Below are positions 1 to 9,481 of a stretch of DNA of 64,000 nt, in pieces. Origin of the DNA: Granulicella pectinivorans (GTDB lineage Bacteria; Acidobacteriota; Terriglobia; Terriglobales; Acidobacteriaceae). The position numbers and the translations under genes were made by a program. The DNA lies in contig NZ_FOZL01000001.1 in assembly GCF_900114625.1 (NCBI RefSeq), positions 1,798,001 through 1,862,000 on the forward strand, written 5' to 3'. The notes under the pieces were generated by a model. That model was not told the DNA's origin and did no database searches. It saw only the letters and a program-made list of their open reading frames with translations. Within the stretch, counting starts at the first letter, position 1. Each line of letters begins with the position of its first letter.

Positions 1-802
1 GTTCTTGTTGCCCACGAGTGACGGCGGGCCTCGAACGCACAATCATATGACGCCCGCCCGGAGCAATGAGCACCACGTTTGGTCGAATGCTCTCACCGTG
101 GAGCGCCTCCCTGACCGAGAGCGCACTTCTGCGGTCGAGGTCGTGCGCCAGGGATGCCGTGAACAGTGGAGGCATATGCTGCACGATCAACACAGGAACG
201 CCAAGATCCACCGGAAGGCTCGGAAGCAGTTGCATCAGAGCCTCTGGCCCACCGGTAGAAACCCCGATGAAGACAGCATCGATCCTACCCGGCTTTGGAA
301 ATCGCGTCGGCTTGGCCAAAACAATTGGCGCCGGTACGATGGCCGCGGGTGCGATTGCCGGCCTGGTCGCAACGGGTGTTGCCGTACCCCGCAGGTTGCG
401 GCGTATGTGTGCCTTCTGCATCAAGGCTCGAATCTTCGAGAACAGCTCGGTACCGTCTGCCGGAGAGACGGGCTTCTGCAAGAGGCCGAGTGCGCCGAGT
501 TCTTTCGCAATAGCCTCGGCGTCTTCAGAACGTGTGCTTCCATCGCTCAGCAGGATGACGCTGGTGGAACCGTGATGCCGGACAATCGCGCGCAGTGTTT
601 CGAAGCCACTCATCTCGGGCATCTCGCAATCGAGCAGCACAAGGTCCACGGCGGTCTGCGTCATCTTTCCAAGTGCAAGGGCGCCGCGTGCCGATGTGCC
701 CGCGAGTTCGCAGTCTTCCATCGTCTCGATGAAGTCGCACAAGATGCGCCGGTAGTCGACGGCATCATCGACCACCAGCACACGAAGTTTTCTCTGCAGC
801 AT
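1..802 (-). CDS. cheB: Protein-glutamate methylesterase CheB, 3' part beyond the window
   Basis: Removes methyl groups from receptor glutamates during chemosensory adaptation, in the cytoplasm. About 267 N-terminal residues are visible. A receiver domain comes first, with the acidic pair D12/D13 and phospho-acceptor D58 in VLLDCEMPEMSG. A linker follows, then the start of the methylesterase domain with the GVSTGGPEAL serine motif near residue 180 and the IVQHMPP histidine. The last member of the Ser-His-Asp triad should lie past the left edge. The ATG at 802 follows a good GAGGAG ribosome binding site. It sits just downstream of the receptor gene (16-bp gap), in one operon with cheA and cheW. 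The family assignment is firm; only the C-terminus is unseen. Confidence 0.93.
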   Translation of the reverse strand, partial: MLQRKLRVLVVDDAVDYRRILCDFIETMEDCELAGTSARGALALGKMTQTAVDLVLLDCEMPEMSGFETLRAIVRHHGSTSVILLSDGSTRSEDAEAIAKELGALGLLQKPVSPADGTELFSKIRALMQKAHIRRNLRGTATPVATRPAIAPAAIVPAPIVLAKPTRFPKPGRIDAVFIGVSTGGPEALMQLLPSLPVDLGVPVLIVQHMPPLFTASLAHDLDRRSALSVREALHGESIRPNVVLIAPGGRHMIVRSRPAVTRGQQE

Positions 803-817
803 AGCCGTTCTCCTCGA

Positions 818-3619
818 CTACATGATCCGGAAGCTGGTCACGGCATGCTGCAGGCTCTCGGCGAGCCGGCCCAGTTCAAGCGCCGACGCATTGGTCTCAG
901 CGGCACCACGCGTCGTCTGAGTCGAACGATCGCTGACGACGGCAACATTCTGTGCAACCTCGCTCATGCCCTTCGCCGCCTCCCCTGCGTTGCGAGCTAC
1001 ATCGTTCGCTCCAGTGGCAAGCTGGCTGATGTTCCGCGTAATCTCACTGACCCCGCGCACTGCCTCCTGCACATTGCTGGAGATCGTCGTCGCGGACTGC
1101 GAACTTTCATTCACATTCCTGAAGAGCTCGGCAGCGCCACGCGCAGCATTGCCCACGTTCTTCGCGATCTCGTTCGTAGTCGCCGTCTGCTCTTCGACAG
1201 CCGCGGCAATCGTGCCGGAAATCCCATTGATCTCGTTGATCACCGTCACAATCTCCTCGATGGCTTTGACCGCCGCCGAGGTGTTTGACTGCATCGCCGC
1301 CACCTGTTTCCGGATGTCTTCCGTGGCGGAAGCCGTCTGTTTCGCCAGTGTCTTCACCTCGTTGGCGACGACGGCAAATCCCTTTCCGGCCTCGCCCGCG
1401 CTGGCCGCTTCAATGGTCGCGTTCAGGGCCAGCAGATTGGTCTGCGCGGCGATGCCTTTGATCATCTCGACGACCTTGCCGATCTCGACTGCGCTCGTGC
1501 CGAGGTTGTTGACAATCTCAGCGGTGCACGTCGCCGACTTCGCCGCGCGCCCACTCACGCGAGCCGCCTGTCCCGTGTTCTTCGAAACCTCGTTGAGCGA
1601 CGCACTCATCTCTTCGATGGCCGCCGCAACGGAATTCACCGCACCAGTGACGGCCTCGGATGTCGAGGCTGCGGTCTTCATCCGCGAGGACATCACCTCA
1701 ACCGAGTTGCCGACGACGCCCAGGTTCATGGAAATCTTCTCGGAGGCACCGGCAACGGATTGCGAGTTCGCGCTCACCTGCTCGATCCCCGCAGCCATAT
1801 TCTTCACGCTCGCCGATGCCTGCTCGGTGGCCGCCGCGGCCGTGTGAGCCTGCGCGGTCATCGCCTCGGAGTTCACCGACATGGTACTCGAAGAACTCGT
1901 CAGACCAACCGATGATTGTGCCAGCGTCTCCGCATTCTGTTGGATGCTGAGCAGCACGTTCGCCTGGTTCGTCACCGTCACGTTGATCGCTTTTGCGACC
2001 TCGGCGAAGATGCCCTTATAACGCCCTTCCACCCGTGCCGTAAGGTTGTTGGCCGCCATTTGTTGCAGTACCTGGTTCGCTTCGACAAGGCCTTGCAGCC
2101 CTTCTACGCAGTTGTTTAGGTTGTTCTTGATGGTGTTGAAATCGCCGTTGTACTGCGTCTCGATCTTGCCCGGAATCACGCCACGCGAGATGCTGTCGAC
2201 GTAGTCGGCGGTCACATTCAACGGGCCGATCACGGCGTCGAGCGTATCGTCGATGCCCTGGATAATCTTGCGGAAGTCACCCTGGTGCATGGCGGCATCG
2301 GCACGCGTCGCAAGCTTGCCGGCGACTGCTGCTTCGGACAGCATGGCCGTGTCGGCAATCAGAGCCTTCAGGTTCCCGCGGACTCTCTCGATGGTTTCGT
2401 TGATGAAGACTTTCTTGCCGGGAAAAACTTCGAGCGGCGCTTCGAAATTGCCGCGACCGAACTCGGCGACGCACGCCATCGCCTTCTTCTTGACGTCGAT
2501 GTGCCCGTTGACCATCTTGTTTACGCCTGCCGCCATCGTTCGAAAATCGCCGTGGAAGCGGTCGACCGCCATAATCACATCGATGTCGCCTGCATCGTGC
2601 TGCGCGGACATGTAGTTCATCTCGCGGATCAGGCTGGTAAGGTTCGAACGCAGCAGTTCCATCGTCTCGTTGATAAAGAATTTCTTGCCCGGGAACACCT
2701 CCAGCTTGGCTTCAAAGTTGCCTCGTCCGAACTCGGCAACGCATGCCATCGCCTTCTTCTTGACGTCGATGTGGCCTTTGACCATCTTGTTGACGCCCGC
2801 CGCCATCGTGCGGAAATCACCATGAAAGCGCTCAACGGTCATGATGACATCGATGTCTCCCGCGTCGTGTTGCGAAGACATCTCGTTCATCTCGCGGATA
2901 AGATTGGTGAGGTTCGACCGCAACAGCTCCATCGTTTCGTTGATAAAGAATTTCTTGCCCGGAAACACTTCCAGTTTGGCTTCAAAGTTGCCTTTGCCGA
3001 ACTCGGCGACACACGCCATCGCTTTCTTCTTCACGTCGATATGTCCGGCCACCATCCTGTTTACGCCCGAGGCCATCGAACGGAATTCGCCGTGGAAGTG
3101 CTCAACAGGCATGATGACATCGATGTCTCCCGCATCGTGCTGCGCGGACATGTGGCGCATCTCCTGAATAAAATCCTTGAGCGTCTCGATGATCGTATTG
3201 ATCGCTGGCGTCATCTCGTCGTTGTTGCCGCGGCTGGTGGCCCGCGCGCTCATATCGCCCACCGCAATCTGGCTCAGCTTGCTGAAGATATCGCTCTTCA
3301 GATCCGATGCAAAACCATCCAGTGACTCCGCCAGAAGGCCCATCTCATCCTTGCGATTCATCTTCAGTCGTGAACTCAGATCGCCTTGGCGCATCGCGGC
3401 AATCTGCCGATTGATCCCCTCGAGCGGATCGAAGATCGAGCTCGCAAGGACGAACCCCAGCGTGGGGGCAAGCACGGTTCCCATGGCTCCCAGTGCGATC
3501 ATCATCCGGCTCGATGCGTGATCGATGCCCGCATACGCAACGCACGCGATGAAGGCGGCGAGAAGAAAGAAAGCGATCTGCAGCCGTGTGCGGATCCTGA
3601 TGTTGTTGAGAGCGTGCAT
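818..3619 (-). CDS. Methyl-accepting chemotaxis protein with tandem repeated HAMP-like modules
   Basis: A 933-residue chemoreceptor. Two hydrophobic segments near residues 13-30 and 40-62 are separated by only about ten residues, so there is almost no periplasmic sensor domain. A HAMP domain follows (about 63-150), then three near-identical 90-residue modules (about 157-426), further HAMP-like units, and the cytoplasmic signalling hairpin. The hairpin tip has the classic AAQTNLLALNATIEAA core and AGEAGKGFAVVA. The protein should form trimers of dimers with CheA and CheW, whose genes lie directly upstream. The absence of a periplasmic domain suggests it senses a cytoplasmic or membrane state; that is inference. 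The ATG at 3619 follows an AGGAGATATC ribosome binding site. Confidence 0.93.
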   Translation of the reverse strand: MHALNNIRIRTRLQIAFFLLAAFIACVAYAGIDHASSRMMIALGAMGTVLAPTLGFVLASSIFDPLEGINRQIAAMRQGDLSSRLKMNRKDEMGLLAESLDGFASDLKSDIFSKLSQIAVGDMSARATSRGNNDEMTPAINTIIETLKDFIQEMRHMSAQHDAGDIDVIMPVEHFHGEFRSMASGVNRMVAGHIDVKKKAMACVAEFGKGNFEAKLEVFPGKKFFINETMELLRSNLTNLIREMNEMSSQHDAGDIDVIMTVERFHGDFRTMAAGVNKMVKGHIDVKKKAMACVAEFGRGNFEAKLEVFPGKKFFINETMELLRSNLTSLIREMNYMSAQHDAGDIDVIMAVDRFHGDFRTMAAGVNKMVNGHIDVKKKAMACVAEFGRGNFEAPLEVFPGKKVFINETIERVRGNLKALIADTAMLSEAAVAGKLATRADAAMHQGDFRKIIQGIDDTLDAVIGPLNVTADYVDSISRGVIPGKIETQYNGDFNTIKNNLNNCVEGLQGLVEANQVLQQMAANNLTARVEGRYKGIFAEVAKAINVTVTNQANVLLSIQQNAETLAQSSVGLTSSSSTMSVNSEAMTAQAHTAAAATEQASASVKNMAAGIEQVSANSQSVAGASEKISMNLGVVGNSVEVMSSRMKTAASTSEAVTGAVNSVAAAIEEMSASLNEVSKNTGQAARVSGRAAKSATCTAEIVNNLGTSAVEIGKVVEMIKGIAAQTNLLALNATIEAASAGEAGKGFAVVANEVKTLAKQTASATEDIRKQVAAMQSNTSAAVKAIEEIVTVINEINGISGTIAAAVEEQTATTNEIAKNVGNAARGAAELFRNVNESSQSATTISSNVQEAVRGVSEITRNISQLATGANDVARNAGEAAKGMSEVAQNVAVVSDRSTQTTRGAAETNASALELGRLAESLQHAVTSFRIM
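2342..3151 (-). repeat. Three tandem 270-bp in-frame repeats inside the chemoreceptor gene
   Basis: Units at about 3151-2882, 2881-2612 and 2611-2342 each encode 90 residues. Each starts MS.QHDAGDIDVIM, continues FHG.FR.MA.GVN.MV.GHIDVKKKAMACVAEFG.GNFEA, and ends with NET.E..R.NL. The spacing is exactly 270 bp and most positions are identical. The third unit diverges at its end. The pattern fits recent unequal duplication of one poly-HAMP module. Confidence 0.95.
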
Positions 3620-3650
3620 GAGATATCTCCTGGTAGGAAATGCGGTTGCA

Positions 3651-4085
3651 TTAGTCGATATGCAGAACGCGCTTCAGATCGAAAAGGACCATCAGCTCAT
3701 CCTGAAACTTGATCACTCCGGAAAGGTAGCGTCCATCCATTTCGCCAACGTTCGCGGGCAATGGCTCAATCTGCGATACGTCCACCTCGACGACGTCGCC
3801 GATGCCGTCCGCGAGCAGGCCCACGGGGTCTTGTGCGCGTGCCCCGGCACGTGGATGAAGGATGATATTGTGACTCTCATCGTCGATCTGCTTTCGCGGC
3901 AACCCAAGGCGCACGCCAAGATCGAAAAGAGTCACAATCTGTCCGCGCAGGTTGATGAAGCCCCGCACATACTCGGCAGACAGGGGAAGTGGCGTAATCT
4001 CGGGGATGCGGTTGATCTCCTGAATCATGCGGATGTCGAGACCGAGCAATCGCTCGCCGACGCGAAAGGTGGAGAACTGCATCAT
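3651..4085 (-). CDS. cheW: Chemotaxis coupling protein CheW
   Basis: A single-domain CheW of 144 residues, the usual family length, that links the receptor to CheA in the cytoplasm. Typical features are the start FSTFRVGERLLGLDI, the IPEITPLP segment, the conserved FINLRGQIVTLFDLG strand, and a second half ending LFDLKRVL. Its ATG at 4085 overlaps the cheA stop by four bases, so the two are translationally coupled. The receptor gene starts about 30 bp downstream. Confidence 0.95.
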   Translation of the reverse strand: MMQFSTFRVGERLLGLDIRMIQEINRIPEITPLPLSAEYVRGFINLRGQIVTLFDLGVRLGLPRKQIDDESHNIILHPRAGARAQDPVGLLADGIGDVVEVDVSQIEPLPANVGEMDGRYLSGVIKFQDELMVLFDLKRVLHID

Positions 4086-6253
4086 TGCGGGCCTCCTGTG
4101 CGGTACCCCGCGGCAGCAAGAATCTCGCCGGGTTCGAGAAAGAGTGTGAGACGGTCGTTGACAATCGCTGAACCCATGACGCCCGGACCCCCAGGGTCAA
4201 TGCGTTCAAGTACAACATCCGCGTCGAGCGCATCGAGAATGCTGGAGATGACGATGCCTGCCTGCCCTGCGACCACCCTCCCATCGACCAGAAGCTTGGG
4301 GATGATCACGAAGATCTCGGCGAGATCGGATGCCAGGGGACGCACCCGGATGTGCTTCTCCAGGCGAACCAGAGGAAGCCCATGGCCGCGGTAGTTCACA
4401 TACTCTTGATGGCCAATCCGTTGAATGGCCGAGACGGCAAACATCTCGAGACGCAGAATGCTGTCCTGCGGGATCGCCAGGTATTCATCGGGAGCGCCGG
4501 TGCAAAGTAACACAGAAAGAAGGCGCGAAGCGGTCGCCGCCGTGCGTTGTCTCTCCAGCGCAAAGCGCCGCTCGTTCTCGGCCTTGGTATCGGCAAACTG
4601 CATGCCGGCCAGCGCGACAAGGCCGCTGACGTCGAGAATCATGATCACACGTCCGTCCCCGATGATCGTCGCACCGGAGAAGCAGCGCGCGCTCTGCGCA
4701 CACGCCGAGACGGGCTTGACGACGATCTCCTCGATATCGAAGAGTTCATCGACCACGACACCAAACTGGTTGGTACCAATCTGCAACACGACAATGTCGT
4801 AGTCGCCCTCTCGTCTCTCCGTTCCAAGCCGCAAGACATCCCCAAGCCGTATCAGGGGAAGAAGCCGGTCGCGAAGGCGAAGGACCGCGGAGTTCTTGAT
4901 GCGCTCCAAGCGCTCGGCAACATCACATGCTTGCACTGAGACGAATTCGACGACATGCACCTGCGGGATGGCGAAGCGCTGACCTCCAACGCCGACGATC
5001 ATTGAGGGGATGATGGCAAGCGTCAGCGGAAGCCGCATGGTAAGGGTGGTGCCTCTGCCGAGCACCGTGTCGACCTCGACTGTGCCGCCCATGCGCTCCG
5101 TGTTCGAACGCACGACATCCATGCCCACGCCGCGTCCCGAAAGCTCCGAGACCGCATCCATCGTGCTGAAGCCTGGTGTAAAGATAAGCGATACAAGCTC
5201 GCGCTCCGTCATCTGCTCGGCTTGCGACTCACTGATGAGTCCGCGATCGAGAGCTTTGCGCCGCACCTTGGCTGAATCGATGCCTCGTCCATCGTCCTGA
5301 ATGGAGATGTTCACCTGCCCATCCTGATGGCATGCCTTCAACACGATGCGACCGGTGATGGGCTTGCCGGCACGTCTTCGTTCCTCCGGCATCTCGATGG
5401 CATGGTCGGCGCTGTTGCGGAGGATGTGTGTGAGTGGATCGGTGAGCAGTTCGACCAGCGATCGATCGAGCTCCACCTCACTGCCCAAGATCTCAAGCTC
5501 AATCCGCTTCCCAAGCTGCCGGGAGACGTCACGGATGATGCGCGGGAAGCGATGGAACACGGTTTCAGCCGGCTGCATGCGAGTCTGCATGATGCCCTCC
5601 TGCAGCGCCGTGGTCACCTGGTTGATGTTCTGCAGAATCAGGCCAAGACCGCTCTCGCGTGCTTCTCCGGCAAGCGCGCGCATCAGTTGGTTGCGGCCAA
5701 GCACAAGCTCACCCGCAAGGTTCATCAGATCCGTCAAGAGATCGACCCGGATTCGCAGTGTCTCCGACGCTCCGGCTTTCTCCGCCTTCGCTTCGATGCT
5801 TTGGGGCTTGTCTTCGGTCGTTGAGGGAACAGGCTTGATGAGCGTGTTGAGTGACCCAAGCACCACCCCAATCTCGTCGCGATCGGACGACGGAAGCGTA
5901 TCGAGAAGCACGCGCAGATGATCGATGCTCGTGATCAATACATCCACCACGGGCGTAGCAATGGTGAGGCGCCCCTCGCGGATCTCCGCAAACGCGCTGG
6001 CAAGCCCAGCGGCAAGGTGCTGGAGTGGATCGAGACCGAACAGCCCGGCTGCGCTTCGGATCGTATCCAGCGCGCGCTGCATGCGATCCAGCGCGTCGAC
6101 CGGTGTCGCCGCGACATCGCGCTCCATCGCCATCAGGTCAGGCTCGATCGCGTTCAGGTGTGCCAGCGTTTGCTGCACCATCACGGCGATATCTTCATGG
6201 CAGGTTTCAGACGCGGTCATCGTCGGGGGCAATCCTTCCGTCCCCGCGTTCAT
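4082..6253 (-). CDS. cheA: Chemotaxis histidine kinase CheA with a degenerate Hpt phosphosite
   Basis: A 723-residue CheA-type kinase. The N-terminal Hpt-like helical bundle (about 20-130) has RALDTIRSAAGLFGL where family members read R..HTIKG.AG..GL, so the phospho-accepting histidine is Asp63 and the following lysine is Arg. No P2 domain is evident. Next come the dimerisation helices (LMNLAGELVLGRNQL), then the ATPase domain with N-box THILRNSADHAIE, G-boxes DDGRGID and GRGVGMDVVRSN, and GRGTTLTMRLPLTLAI. Two consecutive CheW-like domains form the C-terminal third, where most CheA proteins have one. The catalytic domain looks intact, but the output phosphotransfer step is in doubt. First gene of the operon cheA-cheW-mcp-cheB. 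Confidence 0.93.
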   Translation of the reverse strand: MNAGTEGLPPTMTASETCHEDIAVMVQQTLAHLNAIEPDLMAMERDVAATPVDALDRMQRALDTIRSAAGLFGLDPLQHLAAGLASAFAEIREGRLTIATPVVDVLITSIDHLRVLLDTLPSSDRDEIGVVLGSLNTLIKPVPSTTEDKPQSIEAKAEKAGASETLRIRVDLLTDLMNLAGELVLGRNQLMRALAGEARESGLGLILQNINQVTTALQEGIMQTRMQPAETVFHRFPRIIRDVSRQLGKRIELEILGSEVELDRSLVELLTDPLTHILRNSADHAIEMPEERRRAGKPITGRIVLKACHQDGQVNISIQDDGRGIDSAKVRRKALDRGLISESQAEQMTERELVSLIFTPGFSTMDAVSELSGRGVGMDVVRSNTERMGGTVEVDTVLGRGTTLTMRLPLTLAIIPSMIVGVGGQRFAIPQVHVVEFVSVQACDVAERLERIKNSAVLRLRDRLLPLIRLGDVLRLGTERREGDYDIVVLQIGTNQFGVVVDELFDIEEIVVKPVSACAQSARCFSGATIIGDGRVIMILDVSGLVALAGMQFADTKAENERRFALERQRTAATASRLLSVLLCTGAPDEYLAIPQDSILRLEMFAVSAIQRIGHQEYVNYRGHGLPLVRLEKHIRVRPLASDLAEIFVIIPKLLVDGRVVAGQAGIVISSILDALDADVVLERIDPGGPGVMGSAIVNDRLTLFLEPGEILAAAGYRTGGPQ

Positions 6254-6296
6254 CGGCCATCACCTGCGGAACATGAGCCCGCACGTCATCTCGCGC

Positions 6297-8453
6297 TTAG
6301 CGAGCTATCGTTGTATCCCTGCCAGTCATGGCTGTGGCAGCCCGTTCAAGCACCAGCACCTGTCGCTCCATGCGCTTCATCTGGAGTTCCACGACGTCCT
6401 GCACGTTGGTCGGCTCAAACGAAGGAACCGCCTCCAATGACCGGCGTGCATCTCCCGGCAGCGCTTCCAGCCGCGCGGCGAGAGCCTCGACGCGGGCTTC
6501 ATCGCAGCATGACTCATCGTCAGGATGCACAAGTGCCGCCAGCGTCGTCACCGTTTGTGCCAGTCTGCGCAGATACGTCGTAAAGGCCAGCGCATGCTCG
6601 GTGCTGCTCCCGGCCCTCCGGCTGAAGGAGGGTTCGAGAAGCAGACGGTCCAGCGTCTCTTCCGCGGCATTCGAAGCAAGGCCGCAGGCGCGTCGTGCCG
6701 GCGCAAGCATCCGCCGTTCGAGCTCGAGGCGAGCCCGGCTGTCCTTCGCCGGTGTCTTCCAGAACCTCAGCACCGCACGGAGATAAGCCGCATCGGCCAG
6801 CGCACCCGCATGCAGCAGATTGCTCAACTCATGCTCTTCCTGCTCGGGCCACAGAAAGCGCATCGCAAGCACAGCAACGAGCGCCCCCAGAATAGTCGTA
6901 ATCACCCGCACACTTGCATAGCGCCAGTCACGCAGATAGGGAAGCGACATCAGGACAAACGTCGGCGTAAGAAAGAACGCATAAATCCCGTAGTCGACCG
7001 CGAAGCTCGCCAGCGTAAGTCCGGCGCACACCGTGATCACCACGATGATGCCCGCCCGATTGTGGACCAGCGCCGCAAGCAGAGCTGCGAGCATGCCTCC
7101 CGCGATCGTGCCGCCCACGCGTTGCAGCCCGCGCCGCATCGTGCCGGACCCACTCGGTTGCAGCACGATGATGCTCGTCATCGCCAGCCAGAACCCATGC
7201 GCCAGGTGCAGCTCGTGCAGAAGCGCGACATCGACCACGCCCACAATCCCCATGCGCAGCGCATGCCGCAGCATGATGGAGCCAAAGGAGAAGTCGGCGC
7301 GTATCCGCTCAACGATGCTATCCTCCGCAGCCGCTGGAATGGCTTCGATCCGCGCTTCCTTGCGAGCGGCTCCGGTGCGATCCACACCGCTCCAGATCGC
7401 CCGTATCGCCTCAAACGCGATCTCCAGCTCCTGCCGCGCATCCCGCTCTTCGTCGGCCAGATGTGCCGGCACGTCATGTCCCTCCGTCGCGTCGGGGATC
7501 GCCCTGCGCATCAGGAACTGCACGCGATGCGAGCCATGGCGCGAGAACGAGGATCCGCTATCGGCCGGCTTCTGTTCGAGCGCATGCGCGATGGCGTTCT
7601 CCGCCTCACTCAGCCACGCGGTGGTCGCATAAAGTCGCGCACGTCCGGCCTCATCGGCAATCTCCGTCAGCTCATTCAGCCGCATCGCACGCGCGAACAG
7701 CATGTCCGCGGTCTCGAGCAGAACCGTCAGGTTCCTCGCCCGGTGCGTTCGTGCCGGAGCTCGCGCCGCGGTCTTGCCCAGCGCGATGCGAGCCTCTTCA
7801 AGATGCATCCGTATCTGGCGCTTCCAATCGTGCTCTTCCAGCGGGCCGCGCTCGCCGGTCGCCTGCACCGCGGCGATCTTGCCGGTCGCCGCAGCCAGAA
7901 GCGCATACGTATGTGCCACCGACCGCCGCGCCGGCCGAAACGGATCGAGAGGCCACAGCACCAGCGAGATCGCCGCCGCTCCCATGCCTCCCGCGACAAA
8001 CAGCGCCGCGTTGACAGCCCCGCCGGCGAGCGTCGTCTGGCTGCTGCCCAACCCCGCGAAGTAAAGCACCAGAATAATCACCGAAGTCGAAGCCAGCGGC
8101 TGCGTGGCCACCCGTGCGAACGTGATCGCGAAGCACGCGACTCCCGTGGCAAGCGCAGCCAGAGCCACCTCCAGCAGCGACGCCCCTGTATGCAGCAGCA
8201 TCCCCACCAGCGAGCCCAGAATCCCAGCGAAAGCGCCCCCCGCAAGCACCGTCAGAATGGTGTTCAGCCGCGACCGATACGGCCCGCCATTGTCGACCAG
8301 GATCGCCTCGAACGCCCCAAGCGCCGCCCATCCGAACGGCCTCCCGAACGCCTCGCAGACCAGCATCGCACCGGCAACGGCAATCGCCGCCCTCAGTCCT
8401 CGACGCCACTGCATGCGCATCGCCAGCTCGCGGAGGTCGACCATCATCTTCAT
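6297..8453 (-). CDS. FUSC-family (fusaric acid resistance/AaeB-like) membrane protein
   Basis: A 718-residue inner-membrane protein with the two-half FUSC arrangement. A block of about six hydrophobic segments near the N-terminus begins RAAIAVAGAMLVCEAFGRP, followed by a long soluble region. A second hydrophobic block around residues 400-545 includes LQPSGSGTMRRGLQRVGGT, typical of the family, and a soluble C-terminal tail follows. Relatives export aromatic acids or other small toxic compounds, usually with a periplasmic adaptor; no adaptor gene is adjacent, so the substrate is unknown. Same strand as the downstream gene order cheA-cheW, with a 43-bp gap to cheA. Confidence 0.8.
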   Translation of the reverse strand: MKMMVDLRELAMRMQWRRGLRAAIAVAGAMLVCEAFGRPFGWAALGAFEAILVDNGGPYRSRLNTILTVLAGGAFAGILGSLVGMLLHTGASLLEVALAALATGVACFAITFARVATQPLASTSVIILVLYFAGLGSSQTTLAGGAVNAALFVAGGMGAAAISLVLWPLDPFRPARRSVAHTYALLAAATGKIAAVQATGERGPLEEHDWKRQIRMHLEEARIALGKTAARAPARTHRARNLTVLLETADMLFARAMRLNELTEIADEAGRARLYATTAWLSEAENAIAHALEQKPADSGSSFSRHGSHRVQFLMRRAIPDATEGHDVPAHLADEERDARQELEIAFEAIRAIWSGVDRTGAARKEARIEAIPAAAEDSIVERIRADFSFGSIMLRHALRMGIVGVVDVALLHELHLAHGFWLAMTSIIVLQPSGSGTMRRGLQRVGGTIAGGMLAALLAALVHNRAGIIVVITVCAGLTLASFAVDYGIYAFFLTPTFVLMSLPYLRDWRYASVRVITTILGALVAVLAMRFLWPEQEEHELSNLLHAGALADAAYLRAVLRFWKTPAKDSRARLELERRMLAPARRACGLASNAAEETLDRLLLEPSFSRRAGSSTEHALAFTTYLRRLAQTVTTLAALVHPDDESCCDEARVEALAARLEALPGDARRSLEAVPSFEPTNVQDVVELQMKRMERQVLVLERAATAMTGRDTTIAR

Positions 8454-8486
8454 GCGATCCAGTGTAGTGCCGTCCCCGCCGTTCCT

Positions 8487-9407
8487 CTACAGAACGGCAT
8501 GCTCCATCTCCTGCACGCGCGTCTTCGACTGCGTCGTCAGCGTAATGGCCGAGGCCAGAATCAGCCCTCCGCCGGCCCACGCACTCGGCCCCAGCTTCTC
8601 CGACAGCACAAACACACCCAGCAGCGAACCCAGCAGAGGCTCCATGTTCAGCAGCACCCCTGCCTGCGACGCCGGCACCTGCGTCAAACCCCAGTTCCAC
8701 AGGCTCGTCGTCGTCGCGGTACACAGCACGCCAGACGCCGCCAGCGCCGCCCACGCCTTCCACGAGACGCCATGCACCGGAGGCATGCCATAGCGCAGCG
8801 GCACAATCACGCCCAGCATCAGCATGCCGATCATCAGTCCATACACCGTAACCGTCAGATGATTATGACGCTCCATCATCTGCTTGTTCATCAAAATCCA
8901 GAACAGCGCAATGATGAGCGACGCAACGACCATCATGTCGCCCGTCAGCGACGATCCGCCCGCGCCCCGGTGGCCTCCCAGTGCGATCAGTGCCGCCCCG
9001 GTCGTCGAGGCGCTGATCGCGATCCATCCAATCAGATCCATCCGTTCATGCGCCCAGATCGCCGCGCCCAACGCAAGAATCACGGGCATCAGCCCAACCA
9101 TCAACGCAGCATGCGAAACCGTGGTCAGCTTCAATCCTTCAAACTGCAGCAGGAACTGCACCGGCACACCCAGAAACGCGGAGAACGCAAGCACGCCCCA
9201 CTCGCGCCCGCTGAAGTGTGGACGATGCGTAAACAGGATCGGCACCAGCACCAGGCACGCGAACGCGAAGCGATAGAACACCATCGCGCCGGGGTTCATC
9301 TCGGCAAGCGCAATCTTGCCGAAGAAGAAGCCGCATCCCCACAGCGAGCTCGCCAGAGCGCACGCCGCAAAGCCGAGCGTTCTGTTCTGAATGGGTTGGG
9401 AAGGCAT
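8487..9407 (-). CDS. EamA/DMT-superfamily transporter
   Basis: A 306-residue inner-membrane protein with about ten hydrophobic segments in two EamA halves. The first half starts GFAACALASSLWGCGFFFGK and carries the typical FYRFAFACLVL. The second carries the late VLLNMEPLLGSLLGVFVLSEKL segment characteristic of drug/metabolite transporters. It probably exports a small metabolite; the substrate cannot be read from sequence. It lies 33 bp upstream of the FUSC gene on the same strand and may be co-transcribed with it. Confidence 0.88.
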   Translation of the reverse strand: MPSQPIQNRTLGFAACALASSLWGCGFFFGKIALAEMNPGAMVFYRFAFACLVLVPILFTHRPHFSGREWGVLAFSAFLGVPVQFLLQFEGLKLTTVSHAALMVGLMPVILALGAAIWAHERMDLIGWIAISASTTGAALIALGGHRGAGGSSLTGDMMVVASLIIALFWILMNKQMMERHNHLTVTVYGLMIGMLMLGVIVPLRYGMPPVHGVSWKAWAALAASGVLCTATTTSLWNWGLTQVPASQAGVLLNMEPLLGSLLGVFVLSEKLGPSAWAGGGLILASAITLTTQSKTRVQEMEHAVL

Positions 9408-9481
9408 GCTTTATGGTCGCACACTCAAAAGAAAGCGGGCGCGGAATCCATCTCCGCGCCCGCTCCTCGATACTGCCTGCT

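Noticed and set aside
5..1288. Long plus-strand open frames over the chemosensory genes (also 2285-3325, 6525-9560, 9413-11656)
   Set aside because: They are antisense to genes with clear family motifs and are rich in Arg, His and Pro, the usual products of reading high-G+C coding sequence on the wrong strand.
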